A stretch of DNA of 64,000 nucleotides from Nocardioides acrostichi (lineage in GTDB: Bacteria > Actinomycetota > Actinomycetes > Propionibacteriales > Nocardioidaceae), in NCBI RefSeq assembly GCF_015319165.1, contig NZ_JADIVZ010000003.1, forward strand, positions 186,001 through 250,000, given 5' to 3'. A program made the translations under genes and the position numbers. Position 1 is the stretch's first letter. Each line of letters opens with the position of its first letter. Shown piece by piece: positions 17,419 through 26,284 of the stretch. A model generated the notes under the pieces. The model was not told the DNA's origin. It ran no database searches and worked only from the letters and a program-made list of their open reading frames with translations.

Positions 17419-17844
17419 ATGGCCGAGACCGATCCCGAGATCGACCCCGAGATCGATTGGACGGGGCTGCGAGCCGAGGCCGAGCAGGCCCGGCTACGCG
17501 CCTACGCGCCGTACTCCGCCTACGGCGTGGGCGCCGCGGCCCTCGCCGAGGACGGTCGCCTGGTGACCGGCTGCAACGTGGAGAACGCCGCCTACGGCGT
17601 GGGGCTGTGTGCCGAGTGCGGACTCGTGAGCCAGCTGCACCTCACCGGTGGCGGGCGGCTCACGCGGTTCGTCTGCGTGGGCGGCCGGGTGGGGGCAGAG
17701 GCGGAGCTCGTCATGCCGTGCGGCCGGTGCCGCCAGCTGCTCTGGGAGAACGGCGGTGCGTCGTTGCTGCTGTTGACGCCTGCGGGTGAGCGATCGATGA
17801 GCGAGGTGCTGCCCGATGCCTTCGGTGCCGACGACCTCGCTTGA
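17419..17844 (+). CDS. cdd: Cytidine deaminase
   Basis: Converts cytidine or deoxycytidine to uridine or deoxyuridine. It is 141 residues, the length of the homotetrameric class. Motifs: AYAPYSAYGVGAA, substrate-binding CNVENAAYG, zinc/catalytic CAECG (Cys and proton-shuttling Glu), and PCGRCRQLL with the two other zinc cysteines. The ATG is one base past the permease stop codon. The C-terminus overlaps the P450 gene by 29 bases. It provides uridine/deoxyuridine for the phosphorylase encoded two genes downstream. Confidence 0.95.
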   Translation: MAETDPEIDPEIDWTGLRAEAEQARLRAYAPYSAYGVGAAALAEDGRLVTGCNVENAAYGVGLCAECGLVSQLHLTGGGRLTRFVCVGGRVGAEAELVMPCGRCRQLLWENGGASLLLLTPAGERSMSEVLPDAFGADDLA

Positions 17845-18994
17845 TCTCACCGATCCCGCGTTCGCGGGGGATCCCTACCCGGTGCTCGCGGCCGAGCGCC
17901 AGCGCCACGACGTGGCGTGGCACGAGGGTTGGGACGACGGGCGCGGCGCCGCGGTCGCCTTCTCGCATGCGGCTGTGGCAGCCGCCCAGCGCGACCGGCG
18001 GCTGGGCCGCGTGTGGCGCGACCGGGAGCCGGCCGATGCGCTGGCGCCGTTCAACCTGCTGCACCGCCACCAGATGATGGAGAACGAGCCGCCCGAGCAC
18101 ACCCGGCTGCGGCGTCCGGTGGCGGCAGCGTTCAATCGCGGTCACGTCGACCGGCTGCGCCCACGGGTGCAGGCCCTGGCGAGCGACCTGCTCGACGCCG
18201 TCGACCCCGCGGGGTTCGACGTGCTGGCCGAGTACGCCGAGCCGCTGCCGGTGCTGGTGATCGCCGAACTGCTGGGCGTGCCGCTGCGTCACGTCGATGA
18301 CCTACGTCGGTGGTCACAGGCGATCGTGCGGATGTACGAACCCTCGCCCGGCGCCGCGGTCGAGGCGGCGGCGGTCGCGGCCGCGACCGACTTCGCTGCT
18401 CTCGTGCGCGACCTCGTGGCCCTGCGGCGGCGTCGTCCGGCGGAGGATCTGATCAGCCAGCTCGCCGACACCGACCTCAGCGACGACGAGATCGTCGCCT
18501 CGGTGGTGCTGTTGCTCAACGCCGGGCACGAGGCCTCGGTCAACGTGTTCGGCAACGGGCTGGTGGCGATGCTGCGCCGTGGGCTCGCGCCGGCGGACGA
18601 CGTGGCCCTGACCGTCGAGGAGATGCTGCGCTTCGACTCCGCCCTCCAGCTCTTCGAGCGGACGGCGACTGAACCGCTGACGCTCGGGTCGCCGTCCTCG
18701 TCGGTCGAGGTGGAGCCGGGGCAGAAGGTCGTGCTGCTGCTCGGCTCGGCCAACCGGGACGCGACCGTGTTCGAGGATGCCGACACCTTCGACCCCGCGC
18801 GCAAGGTCAACCCACACCTGGCCTTCGGGGCCGGCGTGCACTTCTGTCTCGGCGCCCCTCTGGCGCGCATGGAGCTGGCCGAGTCGGTGGCGGCGATGTG
18901 GCAGCGGTTCCCCGGTCTTCGGCTGGCGGGGGAGCCGGCCCACCGCGGCACGTTCGTGCTGCGGGGGTTCCGTAGGGTGCGCGTGCAGGCATGA
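17816..18994 (+). CDS. Cytochrome P450
   Basis: A 392-residue soluble bacterial P450. The heme-binding loop is HLAFGAGVHFCLGAPLAR with the cysteine ligand. The I-helix shows LNAGHEASVN, in which the usual AGxxT threonine is replaced by Ser, and the K-helix region is EEMLRFDSALQLFERTA. Substrate unknown. It is odd to find it between cytidine deaminase and thymidine phosphorylase; its ATG lies inside the cdd gene (29-base overlap), while a GTG at 17825 would shorten the overlap. No ferredoxin or reductase gene is next to it. The overlap suggests co-expression with nucleoside catabolism, but a functional link is only inference. Confidence 0.9.
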   Translation: MPSVPTTSLDLTDPAFAGDPYPVLAAERQRHDVAWHEGWDDGRGAAVAFSHAAVAAAQRDRRLGRVWRDREPADALAPFNLLHRHQMMENEPPEHTRLRRPVAAAFNRGHVDRLRPRVQALASDLLDAVDPAGFDVLAEYAEPLPVLVIAELLGVPLRHVDDLRRWSQAIVRMYEPSPGAAVEAAAVAAATDFAALVRDLVALRRRRPAEDLISQLADTDLSDDEIVASVVLLLNAGHEASVNVFGNGLVAMLRRGLAPADDVALTVEEMLRFDSALQLFERTATEPLTLGSPSSSVEVEPGQKVVLLLGSANRDATVFEDADTFDPARKVNPHLAFGAGVHFCLGAPLARMELAESVAAMWQRFPGLRLAGEPAHRGTFVLRGFRRVRVQA

Positions 18995-19034
18995 CCTGTG
19001 CAGACATGTGGTGCGAGAGGGCGAGGAGCAGTCG

Positions 19035-20324
19035 GTGAGTGAGCGGCACGACGCGGTCGAGGTGATCGCGGCCAAGCGCGACGGGGGAGCGCTGAGCGAC
19101 TCCCAGATCGACTGGGTCGTCGACGCCTACACCCGTGGGATGGTGGCCGACGAGCAGATGTCGGCCCTCGCGATGGCGATCCTGCTGCGCGGCATGGACC
19201 GCCGCGAGATCGCACGCTGGACCGACGCCATGATCGCCTCGGGCGAGCGGATGGACTTCTCGACGCTCTCGCGGCCGACGGCCGACAAGCACTCCACCGG
19301 CGGTGTGGGCGACAAGATCACGTTGCCCCTCGCACCGCTCGTTGCGGCGTGCGGTGTGGCGGTGCCGCAGCTCTCCGGTCGCGGGCTCGGCCACACCGGC
19401 GGCACCCTCGACAAGCTCGAGGCGATCCCCGGCTGGCGAGCCGCGTTGTCGAACGAGGAGATGCTGGCGCAGCTCGACGACATCGGCGCCGTCATCTGCG
19501 CGGCCGGGTCGGGGCTTGCTCCGGCCGACAAGAAGCTCTACGCGCTGCGCGACGTGACCGGCACCGTCGAGGCGATCCCGCTCATCGCGAGCTCGATCAT
19601 GAGCAAGAAGATCGCCGAGGGCACGGGCACGCTGGTGCTCGACGTGAAGGTCGGCACGGGCGCGTTCATGAAGACCGAGGCGTTGGCGCGCGAGCTGGCC
19701 GAGACCATGGTGGCGCTCGGCACCGGGGCGGGTGTGCGCACCACCGCGCTGCTCACCGACATGTCGACGCCCCTCGGGCTCACCGCCGGCAACGCACTCG
19801 AGGTGCGCGAGTCGGTCGAGGTGCTGGCCGGCGGGGGCCCCGACGACGTCGTCGAGCTGACTCTCGCCCTGGCGCGCGAGATGCTCGCCGGCGCTGGACG
19901 AGGCGACGTCGACCCGGCCGACACGCTGGCCGACGGGTCGGCCATGGACACCTGGCGGGCCATGATCGCGGCTCAGGGCGGCGACGCCGACGCGGCGCTG
20001 CCGACGGCGCGTCACACGCAGGTCGTGCCGGCTCCGAGCACCGGTGTGCTGGGGCGGCTCGACGCGATGGCCGTCGGTCTCGCGGCGTGGCGGCTGGGCG
20101 CGGGCCGGGCGGCGCCGGGGGAGAGTGTGCAGGCCGGTGCCGGGGTCGAGATGCACGCCAAGCCCGGTGCCACGGTGACAGCGGGGGAACCGCTGCTCAC
20201 CTTGCACACCGACGACGAGTGGCGCTTCGAGCGGGCGCTCGCGGCTCTCGAGGGCGGCTACGACGTGGCTGCTCCCGGTGCCACGGTCGACACCTCGCCG
20301 CTCGTGATCGACCGGATCGGCTGA
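19035..20324 (+). CDS. deoA: Thymidine phosphorylase
   Basis: Cleaves thymidine/deoxyuridine (or uridine) with phosphate to the base and pentose 1-phosphate. It is 429 residues. The nucleoside phosphorylase glycine loop and signature are clear: KHSTGGVGDKITLPLAPLVA, then SGRGLGHTGGTLDKLEAIPG. Phosphate-binding residues follow (SSIMSKKIAEG, LDVKVGTGAFMK). The C-terminal domain contains PGATVTAGEPLLTLHTDD. GTG at 19035 with a GAGGAG ribosome site is chosen; the frame is open upstream but within the P450 gene. Pyrimidine-nucleoside phosphorylase (pdp) is an alternative label. Confidence 0.93.
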   Translation: MSERHDAVEVIAAKRDGGALSDSQIDWVVDAYTRGMVADEQMSALAMAILLRGMDRREIARWTDAMIASGERMDFSTLSRPTADKHSTGGVGDKITLPLAPLVAACGVAVPQLSGRGLGHTGGTLDKLEAIPGWRAALSNEEMLAQLDDIGAVICAAGSGLAPADKKLYALRDVTGTVEAIPLIASSIMSKKIAEGTGTLVLDVKVGTGAFMKTEALARELAETMVALGTGAGVRTTALLTDMSTPLGLTAGNALEVRESVEVLAGGGPDDVVELTLALAREMLAGAGRGDVDPADTLADGSAMDTWRAMIAAQGGDADAALPTARHTQVVPAPSTGVLGRLDAMAVGLAAWRLGAGRAAPGESVQAGAGVEMHAKPGATVTAGEPLLTLHTDDEWRFERALAALEGGYDVAAPGATVDTSPLVIDRIG

Positions 20325-20325
20325 G

Positions 20326-21183
20326 GTGGCCCTTCCGCGGGTGCTGCTCGCCACCTTCGGCCTGATGCCGGACGGCGAGCCCGGCGGTGTCCTCGTCGTC
20401 GAGGCGTTGGCGCGACGCGGGGTGAGCGCGGCGTGGGCGCGGTGGGACGACCCGTCGGTGCCGTGGGAGCGGGCCGACCTGGTGGCCGTCCGCTCGACGT
20501 GGGACTACCAGCGGCGGCTCGTGGAGTTCTTCACGTGGGCGCGAGGCCTCGGCGTTCCCGTGCTCAACGGCGTCGGCGCCTTCGAGTGGAACCACGACAA
20601 GCGCTACCTGCTGGCGCTCGCCGACGACGTGCCGGTGGTGCCGTCGATGCTGCTGGCCGATCCGCGGTTGCGCGCGGGGTTGTCGCGGGCGGTGGCCCGC
20701 TGGGGTGAGCTCGTGGTGAAGCCGACGGTCGGAGCCGGGGGTACGGGTCTGCTGCGGGTCACGGGGCCGGAGGATCCCGAGCTCATGGGACTCACGCCGG
20801 GGCCGTGGCTGGCGCAGCCGGTGGTGGAGTCGATCGGCACTCGGGGCGAGTCGTCGGTGGTCGTGTTGGACGGTGCGGTGGTGGTACAGATCGACAAGCT
20901 GCCCGCACCCGGTGAGCTGCGGGTGCACGAGGAGCGTGGCGGCACGAGTCGCGCGGTCGATGTCGACCCGGCCTGCCGCGATCTCGCGCTGGCCGCCGTG
21001 GCGGCGTCCGAGCGGCTCCTCGGTCACCGGCTCGACTACGCCCGCGTGGACCTGCTCGAGATCGACGGTGCGCTGGTGGTCGGCGAGGTCGAGCTGATCG
21101 AGCCCGGCCTCTACCTCGACCTCGTGCCCGAGCTGGCCGAGCCCTTCGCCGACCTGGTGGTCGCCCGGCTGGCTACTCGCTGA
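20326..21183 (+). CDS. ATP-grasp superfamily protein, substrate unknown
   Basis: A 285-residue protein with an ATP-grasp layout: a Rossmann-like start ([12 protein letters not shown]), [22 protein letters not shown], the ATP-binding strand [18 protein letters not shown] with its glycine-rich flap, and a metal-binding end ([20 protein letters not shown]). Such enzymes join a carboxylate to an amine or thiol using ATP. The STWDY and VKPTVGAGG motifs recall the DcsG/YheC-like group rather than biotin carboxylases. It begins two bases past deoA, so probably in the same transcript. The substrate cannot be told. It ends convergently, 11 bases into the MaoC gene. Confidence 0.78.
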   Translation: MALPRVLLATFGLMPDGEPGGVLVVEALARRGVSAAWARWDDPSVPWERADLVAVRSTWDYQRRLVEFFTWARGLGVPVLNGVGAFEWNHDKRYLLALADDVPVVPSMLLADPRLRAGLSRAVARWGELVVKPTVGAGGTGLLRVTGPEDPELMGLTPGPWLAQPVVESIGTRGESSVVVLDGAVVVQIDKLPAPGELRVHEERGGTSRAVDVDPACRDLALAAVAASERLLGHRLDYARVDLLEIDGALVVGEVELIEPGLYLDLVPELAEPFADLVVARLATR

Positions 21184-21628
21184 GCAGCAGGACGACGCTC
21201 TCGGCGACGCACGCGGGCTTGGCCTCGCCCTCGATCTCGATGGTGGTCCGGATCGTGGCCTGCTTGCCGGCCGGCAGGTCGGTGACCTCGCCCAGCGTGA
21301 CGTGCGCCCGGAGCCGCTTGCCGACGAGCACCGGGTGGGGGAACCGGACCTTGTTGACGCCGTAGTTCAGCTTCGCGCCGGGTGTCTCGAAGGCGAACAC
21401 CTTGCTGCCCAGCCACGGGATGAGGGAGAGCGTGAGGTAGCCGTGGGCGATGGTGCCGCCGAAGGGACCGGCCGCAGCGCGCTCGGCGTCGACGTGGATC
21501 CACTGGTGGTCGTTCGTGGCGTCGGCGAAGGTGTCGACCCGCTGCTGGTCGATCTCGATCCACTCGCTGGTGCCGAGCTCCTCTCCTGCCGCGGCCGAGA
21601 CGTCGTCGAACGAGCTGAACACCCGCAT
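21173..21628 (-). CDS. MaoC-like (R)-hydratase
   Basis: A 151-residue hot-dog-fold enoyl hydratase of the MaoC/PhaJ type. The catalytic Asp/His pair is seen in [12 protein letters not shown], followed by [20 protein letters not shown], the hydratase-2 signature. The start is the ATG preceded by GGGAGAT; the same frame continues upstream but without support. It is divergent from add, and its 3' end overlaps the ATP-grasp gene by 11 bases. The natural substrate is likely an enoyl-CoA or other enoyl thioester, not a nucleoside, so it is a bystander in the nucleoside cluster. Confidence 0.87.
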   Translation of the reverse strand: MRVFSSFDDVSAAAGEELGTSEWIEIDQQRVDTFADATNDHQWIHVDAERAAAGPFGGTIAHGYLTLSLIPWLGSKVFAFETPGAKLNYGVNKVRFPHPVLVGKRLRAHVTLGEVTDLPAGKQATIRTTIEIEGEAKPACVAESVVLLLSE

Positions 21629-21670
21629 GTGATCTCCCTGGGGTCGGTCGGTGGAGGGCGCGGTGGTTGG

Positions 21671-22804
21671 ATGGCGCCCATGAGTGCCGCGAGCGAACCT
21701 ACCGTTCCGACACCGGCGCAGGTGCGCCGTGCCCCCAAGGTCGTGCTCCACGACCACCTCGATGGTGGTCTGCGCCCGGCCACGGTGCTCGAGCTGGCCG
21801 CCGAGTGTGGGCACGAGCTGCCGCCCGGCAGCACCGAGCGGGGTGCCGAGTCGCTGGCGGACTGGTTCGCTACGGCGGCCGACTCGGGTTCGCTGGAGCG
21901 CTACCTGGAGACGTTCGCGCACACCGTGGCCGTCATGCAGACCGCACCGGCGCTGCGTCGCGTGGCTCGCGAGTTCGTCGAGGATCTCCTCGACGACGGG
22001 GTGGTGTACGCCGAGGTGCGCTACGCCCCGGAGCTGTTCGTCGAGCAGGGACTCAGTCTCGACGACGTCGTCGCCGCCGTGCAGGAGGGTTTCGACGAGG
22101 CGGTGGCCGCGGCAGAGAGGGGGATCGTCGTCCGGCAGTTGTTGACCGCCATGCGGCACCAGGCGCGCTCGCGCGAGATCGCCGAGCTGGCGGTGGCCTG
22201 GCGCGACAGGGGGGTCGCCGGATTCGATATCGCGGGCGCCGAGGCGGGCAACCCTCCGACCCGACACCTGGACGCCTTCGACTACCTGCGCCGCGAGAAC
22301 GCGCACTTCACGATCCACGCCGGCGAGGCGTTCGGGCTGCCGTCGATCTGGGAGGCGCTCCAGTGGTGCGGGGCCGACCGGCTCGGGCACGGGGTGCGCA
22401 TCATCGACGACATCACCGTGGCCGAGGACGGCTCGGTCACGCTGGGCCGGCTGGCGGCGTATGTGCGGGACAAGCGGATCCCGCTGGAACTGTGCCCGGC
22501 CAGCAATGTGCAGACCGGGGCGGTCGCCTCGATCGCCGAGCACCCGATCGGGCTGCTCAACGACCTGCGCTTCCGGGTCACCGTCAACACCGACAACCGG
22601 CTGATGAGCCGCACCTCGATGACAGCCGAGATGTGCTCGCTGGTCGAGGCGTTCGGCTGGACGCTCGCCGACCTGCGCCGGGTCACGGTGAACGCGATGA
22701 AGTCGGCGTTCCTGCCCTTCGACGAGCGGCTCGCGCTCATCGACGAGGTCGTCAAGCCGGGCTATGCCGCCTTGGACCCCACGTTGGACGACGCCGTGCG
22801 CTAG
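21671..22804 (+). CDS. add: Adenosine deaminase
   Basis: Deaminates adenosine and deoxyadenosine to inosine/deoxyinosine. About 377 residues, in line with the family. Motifs: metal-binding [20 protein letters not shown] (catalytic Glu), [11 protein letters not shown] (metal and base-recognition His) and [15 protein letters not shown] near the fourth ligand Asp. Start is the ATG at 21671, with another 9 bases later. Here it stands 4.5 kb from cdd and follows deoA, as I recall for the M. tuberculosis cdd-deoA-add cluster. Its product would feed the purine nucleoside phosphorylase encoded at 33.7-34.5 kb. Confidence 0.94.
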   Translation: MAPMSAASEPTVPTPAQVRRAPKVVLHDHLDGGLRPATVLELAAECGHELPPGSTERGAESLADWFATAADSGSLERYLETFAHTVAVMQTAPALRRVAREFVEDLLDDGVVYAEVRYAPELFVEQGLSLDDVVAAVQEGFDEAVAAAERGIVVRQLLTAMRHQARSREIAELAVAWRDRGVAGFDIAGAEAGNPPTRHLDAFDYLRRENAHFTIHAGEAFGLPSIWEALQWCGADRLGHGVRIIDDITVAEDGSVTLGRLAAYVRDKRIPLELCPASNVQTGAVASIAEHPIGLLNDLRFRVTVNTDNRLMSRTSMTAEMCSLVEAFGWTLADLRRVTVNAMKSAFLPFDERLALIDEVVKPGYAALDPTLDDAVR

Positions 22805-22848
22805 GGCGACGCCCTGGGTCCGTTCATCTGCGGCTCATCTTGGCCGCG

Positions 22849-22854
22849 TACGTT
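22849..22854 (+). promoter_or_regulatory. -10 hexamer for the small membrane protein gene
   Basis: TACGTT ends 6 nt before the GTG at 22861, the spacing expected if transcription starts on the first base of the start codon (leaderless). Confidence 0.45.
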
Positions 22855-22860
22855 CGAGAC

Positions 22861-23283
22861 GTGCTGATCACCAACCATGTCGTGTCCGGCGCGATCATCG
22901 GCTCCGTGGCCCCCGGACCGTCGTCCGCCTTCGTCGCGGGCCTGGCCTCGCACTTCGCCCTCGACTCGCTGCCGCACTGGGGTGAGCGCCGGATCTTCCT
23001 CCAGGTCGCGGTCGTCGACGGGCTTGTCGGCCTGGCCGCGATGGGCGCGCTCGCCCGGCTCGCACCCGCCTCGCGTCGGGGGCGGGTGGTCGCCGGCATG
23101 CTCGGCGCCTGTGCCCCGGACGCCGACAAGCCGAGCACGCTGTTCTTCGGCCGCTCCCCGTACCCCAGGGTCGTCGACGACTGGCACATCAGCATCCAGA
23201 ACGAGTCGCCGCGCCGGCTGCCGCAGGAGGTCGTCGTCGCCGGGCTCGGGGCGCTGGTGGCGCGGCGATTGCTGCGGCGGTAG
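22861..23283 (+). CDS. Small membrane protein with conserved-looking His/Asp pattern
   Basis: A 140-residue protein with two or three hydrophobic segments, not confidently assigned. It begins LITNHVVSGAIIGSVAPGPS, then ASHFALDSLPHWGE and CAPDADKP, and ends with VVDDWHIS. This His/Asp pattern at membrane boundaries recalls YdjM-like membrane-bound metal-dependent hydrolases, but the match is by eye only. The GTG start is supported by a hexamer at leaderless spacing. The frame itself is open far upstream, where it is a shadow of add. It is the last backbone gene before the accessory stretch. Confidence 0.6.
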   Translation: MLITNHVVSGAIIGSVAPGPSSAFVAGLASHFALDSLPHWGERRIFLQVAVVDGLVGLAAMGALARLAPASRRGRVVAGMLGACAPDADKPSTLFFGRSPYPRVVDDWHISIQNESPRRLPQEVVVAGLGALVARRLLRR

Positions 23284-23460
23284 TGGTCTGTGGTTGAGGC
23301 GGGCAGAGCAGAAAGAGGAACCTCGCTAGTCGTTAATGCTTCCTCGTCGAAGCGGGTGCAGCACCATCGCCTTCCCGACCTGGGTTGCTCGGCGGCGCAC
23401 GCTTGGGCAACCCGAGCAATCTTTAGGACGCGCCCTTGCCGACCGAGCGTGGCCAGTCGC
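23284..23460. other. Non-coding edge of accessory stretch
   Basis: About 180 bases between the membrane protein and the HEPN-like gene. Base composition drops compared with both upstream genes. No tRNA, terminator-like hairpin with T-run, or integrase was recognised. Short open frames here look unconvincing. Confidence 0.4.
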
Positions 23461-24537
23461 TCAGTCCATTCCGAGAGCCCTTCTGTCCGCCTCCGAGAAG
23501 TACCAGTCCGCGGCTAGCCAGTCCTCACTCAGGTGATCGGTGTTGAGTTGCCATGCTTCGGTCAACGGGAACGTGCCGAAATGATCATTGACCAGGCTGG
23601 TTCGGAAGATGGGTGCGGGTCCTACAATCCAGCTGCCATCGGCTCGGACTGCTGCGTCGAAGGTCCATCGCATGAGCCTTCCGGTGCTGGAGCTGTTCCA
23701 AGAGCGCTTGTTGAAGAACACGTCATAGGCGGCCTGCTCGATACGGTACAAATGTCGCTCTACGTCAGAGTCATATGCGATTCGCTGACTCTTCGTCAGG
23801 TCAGCATGTGTCGACGGGTGTCGCAGTTCGACTACCCAATCCCGCACTTCGCTTCGGCTGTACCCCAGGTTCCAGCCTGGATAGGACTGCAGGAATGAGG
23901 TCAGAGGGCCGACGAGGGAACCTCCCGCACAACCGAAACCGTTTTCCAGCACGCGAAAGAGCTCGTGAAGTTTCGGAATGCCATGTCCGGCTCGCAGCGC
24001 GGCACCCAGCAGGGTCACGCCGTCAAGGCGGTCGCTCAGAACGTGTGCCAGGTCGATCGCACGCCCGAGGCCTTGGCCGTGGAACGGCGGGGCTGGCTTC
24101 CATCCGGGCAGGATGATCCGCTTCGTCGCACGTACTACCGCTGCTTCTTCTTCGGACTCAGCAGACACTATGAGATACGGCCTAGGTGACGTCAGCGTCC
24201 ATTGTGTTTCACCTAAGACTCCGATTATCGAGGCCATCTCAGAAAGTGCTCTTTCTGCCGCTTCGCGGGGTTCATTTGGAAGGCGAATCTGCAACGAGTC
24301 AACGACGTCGAATCTCGTTTCGATCTCTGCATGGAGCAAGATTTGGGTCGGCTCGGAAGTTGGAGCCTTGCGTGGGGTTACGAATGTCATGCCCGCATCG
24401 TCGGGTCGCCGCGTGGCGTCGGCGCCTTGAACGTTGTTGATGGCGACGTCAACGCCTTCGCTCGTGGTGTACCCCCATGTCTCGACGCGAGGGACTGGGA
24501 CCTCGAAGGTGAGCATCGCGTAGCGGTGAAGACGCAT
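23461..24537 (-). CDS. HEPN-like protein of unknown function, atypical composition
   Basis: About 358 residues, no named family recognised. The codon use is clearly less GC-rich than that of the neighbours, which suggests transfer. The N-terminal part is beta-rich (LTFEVPVPRVETWG ... LLHAEIETRFDVVDSL); the C-terminal part is helical and contains VVELRHPSTHAD. RHPSTH fits the R-x4-H motif of HEPN domains, many of which are RNases in defence and toxin systems. A helical stretch (SDVERHLYRIEQAAYDVF) follows, as in Apea-like HEPN proteins. That assignment is an inference from the motif alone. A longer form starting at 24579 is possible; the chosen ATG has a TAGGTG hexamer just upstream. Confidence 0.6.
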   Translation of the reverse strand: MRLHRYAMLTFEVPVPRVETWGYTTSEGVDVAINNVQGADATRRPDDAGMTFVTPRKAPTSEPTQILLHAEIETRFDVVDSLQIRLPNEPREAAERALSEMASIIGVLGETQWTLTSPRPYLIVSAESEEEAAVVRATKRIILPGWKPAPPFHGQGLGRAIDLAHVLSDRLDGVTLLGAALRAGHGIPKLHELFRVLENGFGCAGGSLVGPLTSFLQSYPGWNLGYSRSEVRDWVVELRHPSTHADLTKSQRIAYDSDVERHLYRIEQAAYDVFFNKRSWNSSSTGRLMRWTFDAAVRADGSWIVGPAPIFRTSLVNDHFGTFPLTEAWQLNTDHLSEDWLAADWYFSEADRRALGMD

Positions 24538-24579
24538 GAGTACACCTATTCCCCTAAATCGCAGCGGACGCGGATGCAT

Positions 24580-24770
24580 CGTACGGAGGGACGGCAGGCG
24601 AACCCGAGGCCGCGCAGCGGCCCTTGACTTGAAGTAGCAACGAAACTCGCGGGGCGGGTCAGGTCACATTAGCGACGTGACAACAACCTGACGTCGCGTT
24701 GACTAGGGAGGTGACAGTTCCTCGTCGCGGGCGGCGAAGAGCATGCGCCACGGGGCAGGACGATCTTCAG
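24580..24770. other. Intergenic stretch with a short inverted repeat
   Basis: Contains GCGACGT (24672-24678) and ACGTCGC (24691-24697), a 7-bp stem with a 12-nt loop, between the HEPN-like gene and the end of the DUF222-HNH gene. It may be a weak terminator or an operator. No gene is seen. Confidence 0.35.
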
Positions 24771-26198
24771 TCAGGTGAGGTGTTCGGTGCCGTCAGGGTC
24801 GACCAGGAAGGTCCGGCCGTGAGGTGAGTTCCAGAGATAGAGCCCGGGACGGATGCGTCGGTAGCGCCAGCGTCTCTCCGATCGCCCCGTTTGGCGACTG
24901 GGTGACGGGTGGGTCTTGGCACGGTGGTGGGTCCGGCACAGCGGGGCGAGCGTCTCGGTGCTGGTCTGGCCGGGTGGGCCGCCCTCGGACATGGGCGCGT
25001 ATTCGTCGATGTGGTCGAGGTCGGCTCGCATCGCTGACCATTGGCAGAAGGGGAAGGCGCAGGTCTGGCGCTGCTCCTTGACCCGGAAGGCGATGCGGTC
25101 GGGGACCTCGTAGGCGTCGACCGCGACGGTCTCGGTGAGATCGACGACCGGCTTCACAACCACCTTCGTGTCGGGGTTGCCGGCCCAGGCCGCGACCTGC
25201 TCCGCCGTCACGGTCGCGCGGTGCGAGCCCTGCTCGGTGGAGACGCGGGCGAGGTGGATGCCCAGGGCGCCGGTGGCGGGGTCGAGAACTGGTGCGCCAG
25301 AGACGGCCTCGCTCGAGAGGCGCACGTGGAGCACGAGCTGCCGGGCAGGCACCGTGGTGGGCTTCGCCGTCGCCGCTGTGCCGGTCAGGTCGAGCATCGT
25401 CTGGTTCCTCGCGAGCTGCCCCAACGCAGCCGCACGGCGCTCACCGAGCTCGAGGGGTGAGCCGAGGGCGTACTGCTCCGCAGCGAGATTCCGTAGAGCC
25501 AGGTCGAGGTCCTCGGCATCAGCCCGGTCCAACAGTCCGTCGAGCCGCACGAGGCCGTCGAACGCACACATCGCGCCCTGGCCGGGCTGGTCGAGCTCGA
25601 TCGTGACGTGCCGGTGGGCGTGGGCGTCGGCGAGGTCGGCCTCAGCGGTCTCGGGTTCGTAGCGGGCGATCGCGTCCGCGACGAGACCGTCCAGGGCCCG
25701 CAGGCCGGTCTTGTGTGCGATGGGTGCGATCATCCGGTCCACGAACCCAGCAGCCTCAGGCCCGAGGCGCATGGTCTCCTCGGCGATACGACGTGCCCGC
25801 CACGGCGCCACCCGCCCCGAAGTCATGGCCTCCCACAGCAGTGGGAGGCGGAAGCGGGTCTCCATCACCGCCCCCACGAACGCCCGACCCGACGCATCCG
25901 ATCGCCCCAGGGCGGTGGCGAGCTCGATGACCGCGAACTCCGCCACCAGCGGCGTCCCCGGGCCACCGGCACCGATGAGGCGGTCACCACCCTCGACCTC
26001 ATAGGCGGCCAGCAACTCCTCGGTCACGACGCCCAGCGGGCCACCGGCGACACAGTCCGGCACATGACCCTCGGCGTGCGCGGCACACCACTCCGCGGCC
26101 GCCTCCCAGAGCCGCGTCTCGGCGGACTGGGCTTCGCGTTGCGCCGACACCGCAACACTCAACAGCCCTGAGGACTGAGGTGCAGGAGCCGGCGTCAT
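24771..26198 (-). CDS. DUF222 / HNH endonuclease domain protein (13E12 repeat-like)
   Basis: A 475-residue protein of the actinobacterial DUF222-HNH family, related to the 13E12 repeat proteins. The N-terminal two thirds is the helical DUF222 region (LLAAYEVEGGDRLIGAGG, RFRLPLLWEAMTSGRVAPWRA in pieces). The C-terminal HNH domain shows CAFPFCQWS, DLDHIDEYAPMSEGG, and LAPLCRTHHRAKTHP with the expected His, Asp and Cys pairs. These genes are numerous and mobile in actinobacterial genomes; their role is not settled, perhaps DNA nicking linked to mobility. It lies at the end of the accessory stretch. Confidence 0.9.
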   Translation of the reverse strand: MTPAPAPQSSGLLSVAVSAQREAQSAETRLWEAAAEWCAAHAEGHVPDCVAGGPLGVVTEELLAAYEVEGGDRLIGAGGPGTPLVAEFAVIELATALGRSDASGRAFVGAVMETRFRLPLLWEAMTSGRVAPWRARRIAEETMRLGPEAAGFVDRMIAPIAHKTGLRALDGLVADAIARYEPETAEADLADAHAHRHVTIELDQPGQGAMCAFDGLVRLDGLLDRADAEDLDLALRNLAAEQYALGSPLELGERRAAALGQLARNQTMLDLTGTAATAKPTTVPARQLVLHVRLSSEAVSGAPVLDPATGALGIHLARVSTEQGSHRATVTAEQVAAWAGNPDTKVVVKPVVDLTETVAVDAYEVPDRIAFRVKEQRQTCAFPFCQWSAMRADLDHIDEYAPMSEGGPPGQTSTETLAPLCRTHHRAKTHPSPSRQTGRSERRWRYRRIRPGLYLWNSPHGRTFLVDPDGTEHLT

Positions 26199-26284
26199 GA
26201 CCAGATTCTAGTCGAACACCAGTTCTATCGGAAGGTCCGACAGCGAACTGTGGAGAAGATGTTGCCCTGCCCTCAGTGGGTGCC

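Noticed and set aside
15858..17420. A 520-codon minus-strand frame across the second permease.
   Set aside because: His/Arg/Gln-rich sequence without any domain, caused by codon bias of the membrane protein on the other strand.
23290..23536. Short open frames between the membrane protein and the HEPN-like gene.
   Set aside because: No ribosome site, no recognisable composition or motif; they run into the 3' end of the opposite gene.
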